Shown here piece after piece: positions 1 to 9,440 of a stretch of DNA of 64,000 nucleotides. The notes under the pieces were generated by a model, which did no database searches, was not told the origin of the DNA, and saw only the letters and a list, made by a program, of their open reading frames with translations. Position numbers and translations under genes: made by a program. The stretch is from Rhodovarius crocodyli (GTDB taxonomy: Bacteria > Pseudomonadota > Alphaproteobacteria > Acetobacterales > Acetobacteraceae). The first letter of the stretch is position 1. Each line of letters begins with the position of its first letter. The stretch is taken from contig NZ_SACL01000001.1 of assembly GCF_004005855.1 (NCBI RefSeq), forward strand, positions 682,001-746,000, read 5' to 3'.

Positions 1-150
1 GAACATCGAGACCTGGACACCGTCATCACCCGTAGCGCCGATGGCGCCATGGACCAGTTGCACGTCCAGCGACTGAAGAAGCGCAAGCTGCGCCTCAAGG
101 ACGAAATCGCCTGGCTTGAGAGCCAGCTACTGCCGGATATCCCCGCGTGA
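1..150 (+). CDS. YdcH-like DUF465 small protein, 3' end only
   Basis: The first 49 codons visible run in frame from the window edge to a TGA at 148-150. The peptide is charged and helical, with the pattern [16 protein letters not shown], which is typical of the short YdcH/DUF465 proteins (about 60-75 residues). Their biochemical role is not established. A YdcH-like gene directly before purE is common in alphaproteobacteria, and here its stop overlaps the GTG start of purE. The start lies outside the window. Confidence 0.7.
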   Translation, partial: EHRDLDTVITRSADGAMDQLHVQRLKKRKLRLKDEIAWLESQLLPDIPA

Positions 151-647
151 CATCAGAGACCAGCGCCGCAGCCCCGTTGGTGGGCATCATCATGGGCAGC
201 ACGTCAGACTGGCAGACCATGGAGCATGCGGCAGCTGTGCTCCAGCAACTCGACATCCCGCACGAAACCAAGGTGGTCTCGGCACACCGGACGCCGGATC
301 GTCTGGTGAGCTACGCCAAGTCGGCGGCGGGGCGCGGGCTCAAGGTCGTCATCGCCGGCGCGGGCGGCGCGGCACATCTGCCCGGCATGGCCGCCAGCAT
401 GACGGCGCTGCCGGTGCTGGGGGTTCCTGTCGAATCCCATGCGCTGAAGGGCATGGATAGCCTTCTCTCCATCGTGCAGATGCCGGGCGGCATTCCTGTC
501 GGCACGCTGGCCATCGGCAAGGCCGGCGCCATCAACGCCGCCCTGCTGGCCGCGGCCATTCTGGCGCTCTCCGATCCGGCGCTCGCGGAGCGCCTTGCGG
601 CCTGGCGCACCCGGCAGACGGATGGCGTGGCCCATGACCCTCGGTAA
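147..647 (+). CDS. purE: N5-carboxyaminoimidazole ribonucleotide mutase PurE
   Basis: Class I PurE moves the carboxyl group of N5-CAIR to C4 to give CAIR, in de novo purine synthesis in the cytoplasm. The 166-residue product has the family length and shows the substrate-binding motifs GSTSDW near the N-terminus and SAHRTPDR in the middle, followed by the Gly/Ala-rich [12 protein letters not shown] segment. The GTG start overlaps the stop of the YdcH-like gene. The 3' end overlaps purK, so the two steps of CO2 fixation into purines are translationally coupled. Confidence 0.95.
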   Translation: MTSETSAAAPLVGIIMGSTSDWQTMEHAAAVLQQLDIPHETKVVSAHRTPDRLVSYAKSAAGRGLKVVIAGAGGAAHLPGMAASMTALPVLGVPVESHALKGMDSLLSIVQMPGGIPVGTLAIGKAGAINAALLAAAILALSDPALAERLAAWRTRQTDGVAHDPR

Positions 648-1731
648 CGGCGCCCTTCCCCTCGGCTCCACGATCGGCATTTTGGGCGGGGGCCAGCTCG
701 GCCGCATGTCTGCCATGGCGGCACAGCGGCTGGGCTATCGCACCCACATCTATTCCGTCGAGCAGGACTCGCCCGGCGCGCAGGTTGCGGCCCAGGTGAC
801 CTATGGCGCCTTCGACGATCTGGAGGCCGTGGCGCGCTTCGCCGCCCAGGCAGATGTGATCACCTTCGAGTTCGAGAACATTCCCGGCGCGACGCTCGAT
901 TTTCTGGCGACACAGCCGCACTGCCGCCCGCATGTCGGCGCCATCCAGATTTGCCAGGATCGCATCGCCGAGAAGCGCTGGATGGAAAAGTCGGCGGTTT
1001 CGGTTGCCAGATGGCTGGAGATCTCGTCGCTCGTCGATATCGACGCCGCATGCGAGAGCCTCGGCTTTCCCTTCGTGCTGAAGACCACCCGCATGGGCTA
1101 CGACGGCAAGGGTCAGGCCGTGGCGCGAAACCGGGAGGACGCCGTCGCGGCGTTCCACGCCCTGGCGCCCCATCCGCTGATCGCAGAGGCCTTCGTACCG
1201 TTCGAGCGTGAGGTCTCCGTTGTCCTGGCGCGCGGCGTCGGCGGCGAGTTGGCGCTGTATGAGCCGGTCGAGAACGTTCATCAGCATCACATCCTGCACC
1301 AGTCCATTGTCCCCTCCCGGCTCTCGGCAGAGCAGAAGGACGTCTGTCTGGGCTATGCCGCCCGCCTTGCTCAGGCGCTGGACTTCGTGGGCGTGATGGC
1401 GCTCGAGATGTTCGTCCTGCCTGATGGCGGCATTGTCGGAAACGAAATAGCGCCGCGCCCGCACAACTCTGGGCACTGGACGATGGATGCCTGCGTATGC
1501 AGTCAATTCGATCAGCATATTCGCGCCGTAGCCGGATTGCCGCTCGGCGCTACTGAACGTCATTTCGATGTCGTGATGCACAATTTGGTGGGCCAGGAAG
1601 GCGCGGAGGCCTGGTCTGGCTTCGTTGCCGCACCGAATGTGGTCCCTCACTGGTATGGCAAGAACGATGTCCGAAAGGGCAGAAAACTTGGTCACGCCAA
1701 TGAGTTGTGGGCCATGGGCACCATGCGCTAA
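634..1731 (+). CDS. purK: N5-carboxyaminoimidazole ribonucleotide synthase PurK
   Basis: An ATP-grasp enzyme that makes N5-CAIR from AIR, bicarbonate and ATP and feeds PurE. The N-terminus has the dinucleotide-like [11 protein letters not shown] motif. The ATP-grasp region contains [11 protein letters not shown] and, toward the end, [14 protein letters not shown], both diagnostic of PurK. The chosen ATG gives 365 residues and overlaps the purE stop by 14 bases. An upstream TTG at 595 is possible but adds residues not expected in the family. A hairpin terminator follows 12 bases after the stop. Confidence 0.95.
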   Translation: MTLGNGALPLGSTIGILGGGQLGRMSAMAAQRLGYRTHIYSVEQDSPGAQVAAQVTYGAFDDLEAVARFAAQADVITFEFENIPGATLDFLATQPHCRPHVGAIQICQDRIAEKRWMEKSAVSVARWLEISSLVDIDAACESLGFPFVLKTTRMGYDGKGQAVARNREDAVAAFHALAPHPLIAEAFVPFEREVSVVLARGVGGELALYEPVENVHQHHILHQSIVPSRLSAEQKDVCLGYAARLAQALDFVGVMALEMFVLPDGGIVGNEIAPRPHNSGHWTMDACVCSQFDQHIRAVAGLPLGATERHFDVVMHNLVGQEGAEAWSGFVAAPNVVPHWYGKNDVRKGRKLGHANELWAMGTMR

Positions 1732-1743
1732 GAAGGGTTCGCT

Positions 1744-1774
1744 ACAGGGGCGTGACCGGCCCCTGTGGTGTTTT
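1744..1774 (+). terminator. Intrinsic terminator after purK
   Basis: An 8-bp perfect stem (ACAGGGGC at 1744-1751 with GCCCCTGT at 1759-1766) closes a 7-base loop and is followed by GGTGTTTT. It lies 12 bases past the purK stop and separates the purine operon from ompA. Confidence 0.75.
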
Positions 1775-1802
1775 AGCCACAGTGTGTGGAAATGGTCTGC
1801 TT

Positions 1803-1826
1803 GGTAGTGCCCAAATGGGCGCTACC
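1803..1826 (+). other. 10-bp hairpin upstream of the OmpA gene
   Basis: GGTAGTGCCC (1803-1812) pairs with GGGCGCTACC (1817-1826) over 10 bp, with one G-U wobble and a 4-base loop. It has no T-tract, so it is not an ordinary terminator. It precedes the proposed promoter, so it could be an operator-like inverted repeat or the remains of a second purK terminator. No function can be assigned. Confidence 0.35.
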
Positions 1827-1835
1827 GCGTTATGT

Positions 1836-1864
1836 TTGACGAACGCAGTGATCGGCCCTTGCTA
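1836..1864 (+). promoter_or_regulatory. Possible sigma-70-type promoter of the OmpA gene
   Basis: TTGACG (1836-1841) followed after 17 bases by TTGCTA (1859-1864) gives a good -35 but a weak -10. It would start a leader of about 45-50 bases before the ATG at 1918, which has the ribosome-binding site GAGGAGAG. This is consistent with the gene's own terminators on both sides. Confidence 0.3.
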
Positions 1865-1917
1865 CGTGGGGTGCTCGACACCGCGATCAGCTTGGGTTTG
1901 CATCGAGGAGAGATGAC

Positions 1918-2991
1918 ATGAGCCTCAAGAAGGCGCTTCTGGCCGCGACGGTGCTGTCGCTGCCGATCGCTGCGCAGGCGCAGCCGATCACCGGCCTGTA
2001 TGTTGGTGCCGGCGCCGGCGTGAACTATCGCCAGGACAGCAACTTTGACCTGCGTGGCGCGGGCATCAACCTGCGTGACCGCTCCGAGACCCGCGTGGGT
2101 TGGGCCGGCGTGGGCAGCATCGGCTGGGGCTTCGGCAACGGCTTCCGCGCTGAGATCGAAGGCAACTACCGCTTCAACCAGGTCGACCACGCTTTCCGTG
2201 GCTCGCGTCTGAACGGCGGTGGCGTGCACCAGTACGGCGCGATGGTGAACGCGCTGTATGACTTCGACCTGTCCGGCTTCGGCGTGTCCCCGCGCACCTT
2301 CAGCCCGTACCTGGGCGTTGGCGTCGGCTACGTCTGGTCGCAGTACCGCAACGTGCGCGGCGCTGTGCCGGGTGCTTCCCTGCGCCTGAACGACACGGAC
2401 GGCCAGTTCGCCTACCAGGGCATCGTCGGTGGCGCCTTCGGCCTGGGCGACGTCGTCCCCGGCCTGGCTCTGACCGTCGAGTACCGTTTCATGGGCACGC
2501 TTGAGCCCACGATCAACGGCACCCTGAACGGCCGTGCGGTTCGCGCCGAGGGCACGAACTACAACCACACCGGCCTGATCGGTCTGCGCTACGCCTTCAA
2601 CGCGCCGCGCCCCGCTCCGGTGGTTGCTCCGGCTCCGGCTCCGGCCCCCGTGCAGCAGGTTGCTCGCACCTACCTCGTGTTCTTTGACTGGAACCGCGCT
2701 GATCTGACCGATCGCGCTCGCCAGATCATCGCCGAGGCCGCGACGGCCCGCACCACGGTGTCCTCGACCCGCATCGAAGTGTCCGGCCACGCCGACCGCT
2801 CCGGTACGCCGCAGTACAACCAGGCTCTGTCCATGCGTCGCGCCGAGGCGGTTGCCGCCGAGCTCGCTCGCCGTGGCGTGCCGCGCAGCGAGATGGTCAT
2901 CCAGGCGTTCGGCGAGAGCCGCCCGCTGGTCCCGACCGCCGACGGCGTGCGTGAGCCCCAGAACCGCCGCGTTGAGATCGTCCTGCGCTAA
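1918..2991 (+). CDS. OmpA-family outer membrane beta-barrel protein
   Basis: An outer membrane porin-like protein anchored to peptidoglycan. The 357-residue sequence has a signal peptide ending near AAQAQ (residue 22), then a Gly/aromatic beta-barrel of about 200 residues. A Pro/Ala linker follows around 222-243, then a C-terminal OmpA domain with NQALSMRRAEAV and NRRVEIVL. Codon use is richer in CGT, GCT and GGT than its neighbours, as in highly expressed genes. It stands alone between two terminators with a strong GAGGAGAG ribosome-binding site. The exact role (porin or structural anchor) is not resolved. Confidence 0.9.
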   Translation: MSLKKALLAATVLSLPIAAQAQPITGLYVGAGAGVNYRQDSNFDLRGAGINLRDRSETRVGWAGVGSIGWGFGNGFRAEIEGNYRFNQVDHAFRGSRLNGGGVHQYGAMVNALYDFDLSGFGVSPRTFSPYLGVGVGYVWSQYRNVRGAVPGASLRLNDTDGQFAYQGIVGGAFGLGDVVPGLALTVEYRFMGTLEPTINGTLNGRAVRAEGTNYNHTGLIGLRYAFNAPRPAPVVAPAPAPAPVQQVARTYLVFFDWNRADLTDRARQIIAEAATARTTVSSTRIEVSGHADRSGTPQYNQALSMRRAEAVAAELARRGVPRSEMVIQAFGESRPLVPTADGVREPQNRRVEIVLR

Positions 2992-3020
2992 TCGGGACGA
3001 ACTCTTCGACGAGTTCGAGA

Positions 3021-3047
3021 GGGGAGGCGAAAGCCTCCCCTTTTTTT
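3021..3047 (+). terminator. Intrinsic terminator after the OmpA gene
   Basis: GGGGAGGC (3021-3028) and GCCTCCCC (3033-3040) form a perfect 8-bp stem with a GAAA tetraloop, followed by seven T residues. A textbook rho-independent terminator. Confidence 0.95.
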
Positions 3048-3051
3048 GTGC

Positions 3052-4026
3052 CTAATGGCCGCGTTCCGCGCGGGTCTGCGCCAGGTCATCCTCACGAAAG
3101 GCCTGCAGGATCTCGGCGAGCCCGACCTGAGGCTGGAAGCCAAGCGCCAATGCGCGAGTAGCCGCGAATCGTGCGGGCCAGCCGCCGACAATCCCGGCGA
3201 CGACCGGATCAGGCTCCGACTTCACCAATGCACGCTCGGCCGGCGAAAGCGCCGCCAGCATCTCACCCACCGTTACCGTGAGCCCCGGCGGGTTGATGCC
3301 GCGGTCCGTTCCCAAGGCGGATGTGTCCATTTCCGCTGCCTTGAGCAGCCAGCCAACCACGACGCGCGGCGAGCTGACCCACAGGGCGAACGCCTCATCC
3401 ACCGGCAGGCTGGTTTCCAACCCCAACAGCGGCTCCCGCAGGATCGCCGACACAAAGCTCGATGCTGCCTTATTCGGTCGGCCCGGCCGGACGATCACGG
3501 TCGGCAGCCGGATATTCACCGCGTCCAGCATTCCCCGACGTGAGGCATCCTGCAGCATCAACTCTGCCGCGGCTTTCTCTGCGCCATAGCTGTTCAGCGG
3601 CATCTGGCGCGCATCGTCTGCCATGACGGTGCTCTGATCACCTGAGAAGCTGGCCACAGAGCTGGTGAAGACGATGCGGGGCGGGACTCCGCAGCGCCGC
3701 GCGACTTCGATGAGCGCCAGGCTTCCCTGAAGGTTGACCCTGACGCCGAGGTCGAAATCAGCCTCTGCCGCGGCGCTCACGACAGCAGCGAGTTGAAACA
3801 CGACACGGGTTTCGGGCGGGATTGCCTCGCCCAAGGCCTGCGGGTCCGCCACGTCGCCCGTCAGGCAGCGAACTGGAAACGGTGCCTTCTCAGGTGCCGG
3901 GGGCGGCGCCATGTCGAACAATGTCAGGCTGGAAATCGTTTCGCCGGCGAGCGTTCCTGTCTCGCTCAGCCTGGCGGCCAGCTTGCGGCCCAGAAAGCCA
4001 CCGCCGCCGAGTATGGTTATGTGCAT
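3052..4026 (-). CDS. NAD-dependent epimerase/dehydratase, DenD-like
   Basis: A short-chain NAD-dependent sugar dehydrogenase of the extended SDR family. The N-terminus carries the nucleotide-binding motif GGGGFLGRKLA, and the catalytic YGAEK (Tyr-x-x-x-Lys) is present mid-protein after TSSVASF. The length (324 residues) and the PTVIVRPGRPN segment fit the D-erythronate dehydrogenase (DenD) group, which oxidises the C2 hydroxyl of four-carbon acid sugars. The ATG at 4026 was chosen because AAAGGGGG lies just upstream and the protein then begins at the Rossmann strand. It diverges from the dpaL-like gene across 44 bases. The substrate is inferred, not proven. Confidence 0.75.
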   Translation of the reverse strand: MHITILGGGGFLGRKLAARLSETGTLAGETISSLTLFDMAPPPAPEKAPFPVRCLTGDVADPQALGEAIPPETRVVFQLAAVVSAAAEADFDLGVRVNLQGSLALIEVARRCGVPPRIVFTSSVASFSGDQSTVMADDARQMPLNSYGAEKAAAELMLQDASRRGMLDAVNIRLPTVIVRPGRPNKAASSFVSAILREPLLGLETSLPVDEAFALWVSSPRVVVGWLLKAAEMDTSALGTDRGINPPGLTVTVGEMLAALSPAERALVKSEPDPVVAGIVGGWPARFAATRALALGFQPQVGLAEILQAFREDDLAQTRAERGH

Positions 4027-4070
4027 CGATCCCCCTTTGCGCTTCCTGCCGCCACGCGCACCATGGCCGC

Positions 4071-5195
4071 ATGATCGGACCCTATTCATACAGCCTCTTT
4101 CTCAACCCACGCCACGGCACACCCGGCGTCGTCGTCCTGCCCGATGGCGGTTGGCGGAGAGCAAAGGCCGAGATCACTTCCTGGCCCGGCTATGCGCCGA
4201 CGCCTCTGCGTGAGCTGCCCGCCTCGCCCTTCGCGGCTCTGCACTACAAGGATGAGGGCGGCCGGTTCGGCCTCGGATCCTTCAAGGCGCTTGGCGGCGC
4301 CTACGCCGTGCTGCGGCTGGTCGTCAGTGAGCTCGCGAAGCAGGGCCGGCAGGTCACCGGTGCGGAACTGATGTCCCGTCGCGATGCCGGAGACATCACG
4401 GTGACATGCGCCACGGATGGCAATCATGGGCGCTCCGTTGCCTGGGGCGCGCAGAATATCGGGGCGCGCTGTGTGATCTATGTGCATGAGACCGTGAGCC
4501 AGGGGCGGCGTGATGCGATCGCTGCCTATGGCGCGGAGGTCCGTGAGGTGCCCGGAAATTACGACGATGCGGTCCGAGAAGCATCGCGTGCGGCCGCCGA
4601 GCACGGCTGGCACGTCGTCAGCGACACCTCCTGGCCCGGCTACACGGAGGTGCCTCGTGACGTCATGCAGGGCTACCGGCTGATGGCCGAGGAGGCGCTG
4701 ACTGCGCTTCCGGCGCCGCCGACCCATGTTTTCGTCCAGGGTGGTGTGGGCGGCGTGGCAGCGGCGGTTTCCGTTCAGCTGCGCAGCATGGGCCTGGATG
4801 CGAAGCTGGTCGTCGTGGAACCGGATGAGGCGGCCTGCCTGCTCAAATCGGCCAAGGCTGGCGCACTTTCTGTCGTCGAGGGCGATCTGCCGACCCTGAT
4901 GGCCGGCTTGGCCTGCGGAGAGCCGTCGTTGCTGGCATGGCAGGAACTGGAACGCGCCGCCTACGCCTTCATGGCGGTACCGGACGATGCGGCCGTCGAG
5001 GCCATGCGCGTCCTGGCCGGGCTGGGCGTCACGGCTGGTGAATCGGCGGTGGCCGGGCTCGTGGGCGCGTGGCTTGCCGCGCGTGACGGCGCGCTGGGCC
5101 TTGGGCCTGACAGCCATGTGCTCGTCTTCGGCACGGAGGGTGCGACGGACCCCGAGCTGTATGCCAAGTTGATCGGTACCGCTTCACCTGTCTGA
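4071..5195 (+). CDS. PLP-dependent diaminopropionate ammonia-lyase-like enzyme
   Basis: A fold-type II PLP enzyme expected to remove ammonia from 2,3-diaminopropionate or a related beta-substituted amino acid, giving pyruvate. The motif KDEGGRFGLGSFKALGG holds the PLP lysine (Ser-Phe-Lys), CATDGNHGRSVAWGA is the cofactor phosphate/ring region, and VQGGVGGVAAAV is the Gly-rich phosphate loop. The product is 374 residues, slightly shorter than YgeX/DpaL (about 400). A threonine dehydratase-like activity is the alternative. The start was chosen at the ATG just after the divergent promoter region. Confidence 0.75.
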   Translation: MIGPYSYSLFLNPRHGTPGVVVLPDGGWRRAKAEITSWPGYAPTPLRELPASPFAALHYKDEGGRFGLGSFKALGGAYAVLRLVVSELAKQGRQVTGAELMSRRDAGDITVTCATDGNHGRSVAWGAQNIGARCVIYVHETVSQGRRDAIAAYGAEVREVPGNYDDAVREASRAAAEHGWHVVSDTSWPGYTEVPRDVMQGYRLMAEEALTALPAPPTHVFVQGGVGGVAAAVSVQLRSMGLDAKLVVVEPDEAACLLKSAKAGALSVVEGDLPTLMAGLACGEPSLLAWQELERAAYAFMAVPDDAAVEAMRVLAGLGVTAGESAVAGLVGAWLAARDGALGLGPDSHVLVFGTEGATDPELYAKLIGTASPV

Positions 5196-5266
5196 CATGA
5201 ATATGTCATAGCTTCGCAATGCTGCGGGGCTATGGCCGCGCGGCCAACAATGTCGGGAGAGTTTTG

Positions 5267-6616
5267 ATGAAGCGCCGCACCCTCGGCCTTGCCAGCGCAG
5301 GCATGGCCCTCAGCGCTCCTGCCCTCGCCCAGGGCGGTCCCATCGAGATCCAGTTCTGGCACGGGCTGGCCCAGCCGTTGGGCGGGCTTCTCGAAGCCAT
5401 CTCCGCCGAATTCAATCAGAAGCAGCAGCGCTTCCGCATCGTGCCGAGCTTCCGCGGCGGCTATCCGGAAACCATGGTCGCGGCGATCGCGGCGTTCCGC
5501 GCGGGCACAGCCCCGCACATCGTGCAGATGTTCGAGGTCGGCACGGGCACGATGATGGCCGCCGGGCGCGCCATCAAGCCCGTGCATGAGCTGCTCTCTG
5601 AGACCGGGGTGAGCATCGACTTCGATGACTACCTGCCAGCCGTCAAAGGCTATTACAGCCTCTCCGACGGCCGCATGATGGGCATGCCGTTCAACAGCAG
5701 CACGGCCATCATGTTCTACAACAAGGATGCGTTCCGCCGCGCCGGCCTGAACCCTGATGTCGCTCCGGCCACCTGGGCGGAACTGCGTGAGGCCGCGCTG
5801 AAGCTCAAGGCCTCCGGGCATCAGATGCCGTTCACCTCCGCCTGGCCCACCTGGTGCCAGATCGAGCAGTTCAGCGCGATCCACAACATGCCGCTGGCGT
5901 CGCTGGACAATGGTTTCGGCGGCCTCGGCACCCAGCTGCAGATCAACAATCCGCGCATGACCCAGCAGCTCGCGATGCTGATGGAAATGGGCCGTGAAGG
6001 CGGATTCCGCTGGGGTGGCCGCGATTCCGCCGGTGATGGCGTGTTCGCCTCGGGCCAGGCAGCGATCGTCCATGCCAGCTCCGGCGCGCGGGCCCGCTTC
6101 CTTCGCGAAGTTCCCGGCGGTGCGGCGAATGTCGGCGCGGCCATGCTGCCCTATCACCCCGACGTGCAGGGCGCGCCCTATAATAGCATCATCGGCGGCG
6201 CGGCCTTCTGGGCCATGAACCGGGGCCCGAACGCGCGCCGCAGCGCGGATGAGAACCGCGGCATCGCGGAGTTCTTCGCACATCTGGCCAGCACCGATGT
6301 CGCGGCCAAGTGGCACACCGATACGGGCTTCCTGCCGGTGACGAAGAAGGCCTTCGAACAGGTTCGTGCCAGCGGCTTCTACACGCAGAACCCCGGTGCC
6401 GACATTCCGATCCAGCAGCTTCTGCGGGGCGGCGGGCAGATGACGGGCAACACCCGCGGCATCCGCCTCGGCGGCTTCGTCGAAATCCGCGTGATCATGC
6501 AGGAGGAAATGGAGCGCGCCCTGCAGGGTCAGCAGACGGCCGAGGCGGCGCTGAACAACACCGTGACGCGCGGCAACGTGGTGCTGCGCAACTTCGAGCG
6601 GGCGAATCGCGGCTGA
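5267..6616 (+). CDS. ugpB: Glycerol-3-phosphate-type ABC transporter, substrate-binding protein UgpB
   Basis: The periplasmic binding protein of a carbohydrate-type (CUT1) ABC importer. The 449-residue product has an N-terminal export signal with a twin Arg ([11 protein letters not shown]) cleaved near ALAQG. The mature part starts [15 protein letters not shown], typical of UgpB. The position next to complete permease and ATPase genes in the order B-A-E-C supports uptake of glycerol-3-phosphate or its diesters. The ATG at 5267 has GGGAGA 7 bases upstream. Other CUT1 substrates cannot be excluded. Confidence 0.85.
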   Translation: MKRRTLGLASAGMALSAPALAQGGPIEIQFWHGLAQPLGGLLEAISAEFNQKQQRFRIVPSFRGGYPETMVAAIAAFRAGTAPHIVQMFEVGTGTMMAAGRAIKPVHELLSETGVSIDFDDYLPAVKGYYSLSDGRMMGMPFNSSTAIMFYNKDAFRRAGLNPDVAPATWAELREAALKLKASGHQMPFTSAWPTWCQIEQFSAIHNMPLASLDNGFGGLGTQLQINNPRMTQQLAMLMEMGREGGFRWGGRDSAGDGVFASGQAAIVHASSGARARFLREVPGGAANVGAAMLPYHPDVQGAPYNSIIGGAAFWAMNRGPNARRSADENRGIAEFFAHLASTDVAAKWHTDTGFLPVTKKAFEQVRASGFYTQNPGADIPIQQLLRGGGQMTGNTRGIRLGGFVEIRVIMQEEMERALQGQQTAEAALNNTVTRGNVVLRNFERANRG

Positions 6617-7497
6617 TGAGCCAATCCGCCATCTTCAAGGGGGTGGTGGTTCCCTACCTGCTCCTCGCGCCTCAGCTGCTGGTCACGGCCGTGTTTTTCT
6701 TCTGGCCGGCCGCCCAGGCCATCTGGCAGTCGCTGCTGCGCGAGGATGCCTTCGGGCTCAACAGCGATTTCGTCTGGTTCGAAAACTTCGTCGAGGTCCT
6801 GACCGACCCGACCTGGCTGGACGCGGCCCTCAGGACTGCACTGTTTTCCGTCTCGGTTGCCACTCTGGCCCTGGGCTCGGCCCTGTTCCTGGCCGTCCAG
6901 GCCGACCGGAACATACGCGGCGCGACGACCTACAAGACCCTGCTGATATGGCCATATGCGGTGGCGCCCGCCGTTGCGGCGGTGCTGTGGCTGTTCATGT
7001 TTCATCCGAACATCGGCGTGTTCGGGCGTGCATTGAACGCGCTTGGCATTACCTGGGATTATCGACTGAACGGCGCCCAGGCGATGACGCTGGTGATCTT
7101 CGCCAGCGCCTGGAAGCAGGTCAGCTACAATTTCATCTTCTTTCTCGCCGGGCTTCAGGCCATCCCGAAATCAGTACTCGAGGCAGCGGCCATCGACGGC
7201 GCCAGCCCACGCTACCGCTTCTGGACCGTGGTGTTTCCCCTGCTGTCACCCACGGCCTTCTTCCTGCTGGTCGTGAATCTGACCTATGCCTTCTTCGAGA
7301 CCTTCGGCGTCATTCACAGCCTGACTCAGGGCGGCCCCGGCAAGTCGACCGAAACGCTCATCTACCGCGCCTATTCCGATGGCGTGATGAACCTCAACCT
7401 CGGGACCTCGGCGGCGCAGAGCGTCATCCTGATGCTGCTGGTCATCGCCCTCACCTTCGTGCAGTTCCGCTTCGTCGAACGTCGGGTCCATTACTGA
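6616..7497 (+). CDS. ugpA: Glycerol-3-phosphate-type ABC transporter permease UgpA
   Basis: An inner membrane permease of 293 residues with about six hydrophobic segments. The ATPase-coupling EAA loop reads [10 protein letters not shown] and is followed by VVFPLLSP about 10 residues later, matching the MalF/UgpA family. The ATG overlaps the ugpB stop (ATGA), indicating translational coupling, and the 3' end overlaps ugpE in the same way. Confidence 0.9.
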   Translation: MSQSAIFKGVVVPYLLLAPQLLVTAVFFFWPAAQAIWQSLLREDAFGLNSDFVWFENFVEVLTDPTWLDAALRTALFSVSVATLALGSALFLAVQADRNIRGATTYKTLLIWPYAVAPAVAAVLWLFMFHPNIGVFGRALNALGITWDYRLNGAQAMTLVIFASAWKQVSYNFIFFLAGLQAIPKSVLEAAAIDGASPRYRFWTVVFPLLSPTAFFLLVVNLTYAFFETFGVIHSLTQGGPGKSTETLIYRAYSDGVMNLNLGTSAAQSVILMLLVIALTFVQFRFVERRVHY

Positions 7498-8333
7498 TGC
7501 GGGCACGGAACATCTGGCCGCATGTCTGGCTCGTGCTGGGGGTGCTGATCTTCAGCTTCCCCATCTACATCACCCTCATCGGCTCGACCCATGATGCCTC
7601 GACCATAGGTCGTGGTGACGTGCCGCTCCTGCCGGGGCCTCACGCGTTGGAGAACTACGCGCAGGCGTGGGGCTCAGGCGGTGGGCGTTACATGGGAACG
7701 CCTGCTGTCCAGATGCTGGCCAACTCGTTGGCCATGGCGCTGTTGATCGCGGCGGGCAAGATCGTGATCTCGCTGCTCTCTGCCTTCGCCGTGGTGTTCT
7801 TCCGCTTCCCTGGCAGGATGATCTGCTTCTGGGCGATCTTCATCACCCTGATGCTGCCGGTGGAGGTGCGGATCATCCCGACCTTTGAGGTCATGGTGAA
7901 CCTGTCGCTCGTGAACACGATGGCCGGCCTCGTCATCCCGCTTATTGCCTCGGCAACGGCCACCCTGCTGTTCCGGCAGTTTTTCATGACCATCCCGCCC
8001 GAGTTCGTGGAGGCCGCGAAGATCGACGGCGCCGGGCCGATGCGCTTCTTCAAGGACGTCGTGCTGCCGCTGTCGATCACCAACATCGCGGCGCTGTTCG
8101 TCATCCTCTTCATCTATGGCTGGAACCAGTATCTCTGGCCGCTGCTGATCATCAACGATCGGGGGCTGGAGACGATCATCGTCGGCCTGACGAAGATGAT
8201 CGGCGGCGGTGATTCGCAGAATGAGTGGAACGTCATCATGGCGACCGCCGTGATGGCCCTGTTGCCGCCCGTGGGCGTGGTGCTGTTGATGCAGCGCTGG
8301 TTCATCAAGGGGTTGGTGGAGACGGAGAAGTAG
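7497..8333 (+). CDS. ugpE: Glycerol-3-phosphate-type ABC transporter permease UgpE
   Basis: The second permease of the importer, MalG/UgpE type, 278 residues. The EAA loop EAAKIDGAGPMRFF followed by VVLPLS sits near residues 175-200. The family-typical GWNQYLWPLLI segment follows. It starts on an ATGA overlap with ugpA and ends directly before the ugpC start codon, so the ABC genes form one transcript. Confidence 0.9.
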   Translation: MRARNIWPHVWLVLGVLIFSFPIYITLIGSTHDASTIGRGDVPLLPGPHALENYAQAWGSGGGRYMGTPAVQMLANSLAMALLIAAGKIVISLLSAFAVVFFRFPGRMICFWAIFITLMLPVEVRIIPTFEVMVNLSLVNTMAGLVIPLIASATATLLFRQFFMTIPPEFVEAAKIDGAGPMRFFKDVVLPLSITNIAALFVILFIYGWNQYLWPLLIINDRGLETIIVGLTKMIGGGDSQNEWNVIMATAVMALLPPVGVVLLMQRWFIKGLVETEK

Positions 8334-9392
8334 ATGGCCACCCTGAACCTGCGCGGCATCAAGAAGCGCTTCGGTGACACGCAGGTGCTGCACGGTATCG
8401 ACCTGGACGTCGCGGACGGCGAGATGATCGTCATCGTCGGCGCTTCCGGCTGCGGCAAGTCGACGCTGCTGCGCATCGTCTCGGGCCTGGAAAGCGCCAC
8501 CGAGGGCCAGATCCTGATCGGCGGCCGGGATGTGACGGCGCTGGAACCCGCCGAACGCGACATCGCCATGGTGTTCCAGAACTACGCGCTCTACCCCCAC
8601 ATGAGCGTCTTTCAGAACATGGCCTATGGCCTGAAGATCCGCGGCCTGCCGAAGGCGGAAATCGAGAGCCGCGTCGCCGAGGCCGCCAAGCTGCTCGACA
8701 TCGGCCATCTGCTGGACCGCAAGCCCAGGCAGCTCTCCGGCGGTCAGCGCCAGCGCGTGGCGATGGGCCGGGCGATCGTGCGGGAACCGCACCTGTTCCT
8801 GTTCGACGAGCCGCTCTCCAACCTCGATGCCAAGCTGCGCGTGACCATGCGCGCTGAGATCCGCCGCCTGCAGCGCCGCCTGGCCGTCACATCCCTTTTC
8901 GTCACGCATGACCAGGTGGAGGCGATGACGCTGGGCGACCGGCTGGTCGTCATGCACCAGGGGCGGGCCGCCCAGGTCGCCAGCCCGATGGAGGTCTGGT
9001 CCAAGCCCGCCGACACCTATGTCGCGGGCTTCATCGGCAGCCCTTCGATGAACTTCCTGCCGGCGACGATGGAACAGGATGGCGTCGTCCTGCTCGACAG
9101 CGGTGAGCGGCTGACATTGGTGACGCCCATTCCGGGCTCTACCGGTCGCGCGGTCACGCTCGGCATCAGACCCGAGCACCTTTCACCCGCCGAGGCCGGG
9201 CTCGCGCTCCGGGTGGAGCTGCTGGAACCTCTCGGCAGCGAGACCGTCGTGCACGGCCGCATGCCCGATGGCACGGCGCTCACGGCAAAGCTGCCCGGCA
9301 TGGTTCCGGAAGGCACCGACCTGCTGCTGCGCCCTGACTCCGCCTGGCTGCATGTATTCGACCGCGAGACAGGCCGGCGCATTTCCGCTTGA
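8334..9392 (+). CDS. ugpC: Glycerol-3-phosphate-type ABC transporter ATP-binding protein UgpC
   Basis: The ATPase subunit of the importer, 352 residues. The Walker A motif is GASGCGKST, the Q-loop is in [11 protein letters not shown], the ABC signature is [14 protein letters not shown] and Walker B is [18 protein letters not shown]-terminal TOBE-type regulatory region (from about residue 235) is present, as in MalK/UgpC. The ATG immediately follows the ugpE stop. Confidence 0.92.
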   Translation: MATLNLRGIKKRFGDTQVLHGIDLDVADGEMIVIVGASGCGKSTLLRIVSGLESATEGQILIGGRDVTALEPAERDIAMVFQNYALYPHMSVFQNMAYGLKIRGLPKAEIESRVAEAAKLLDIGHLLDRKPRQLSGGQRQRVAMGRAIVREPHLFLFDEPLSNLDAKLRVTMRAEIRRLQRRLAVTSLFVTHDQVEAMTLGDRLVVMHQGRAAQVASPMEVWSKPADTYVAGFIGSPSMNFLPATMEQDGVVLLDSGERLTLVTPIPGSTGRAVTLGIRPEHLSPAEAGLALRVELLEPLGSETVVHGRMPDGTALTAKLPGMVPEGTDLLLRPDSAWLHVFDRETGRRISA

Positions 9393-9440
9393 TGGTTCCG
9401 CGCCGCACGGACCATGCTCCTCGGAAATAAACCGGGAGCA

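Noticed and set aside
532-1695. Long minus-strand ORF opposite purK
   Set aside because: It is an antisense shadow created by high GC; purK on the plus strand has clear family motifs and proper start and stop.
7674-9179. 501-codon minus-strand ORF opposite ugpE and ugpC
   Set aside because: His/Asp/Gln-rich composition without a recognisable domain; it mirrors well-defined ABC transporter genes.
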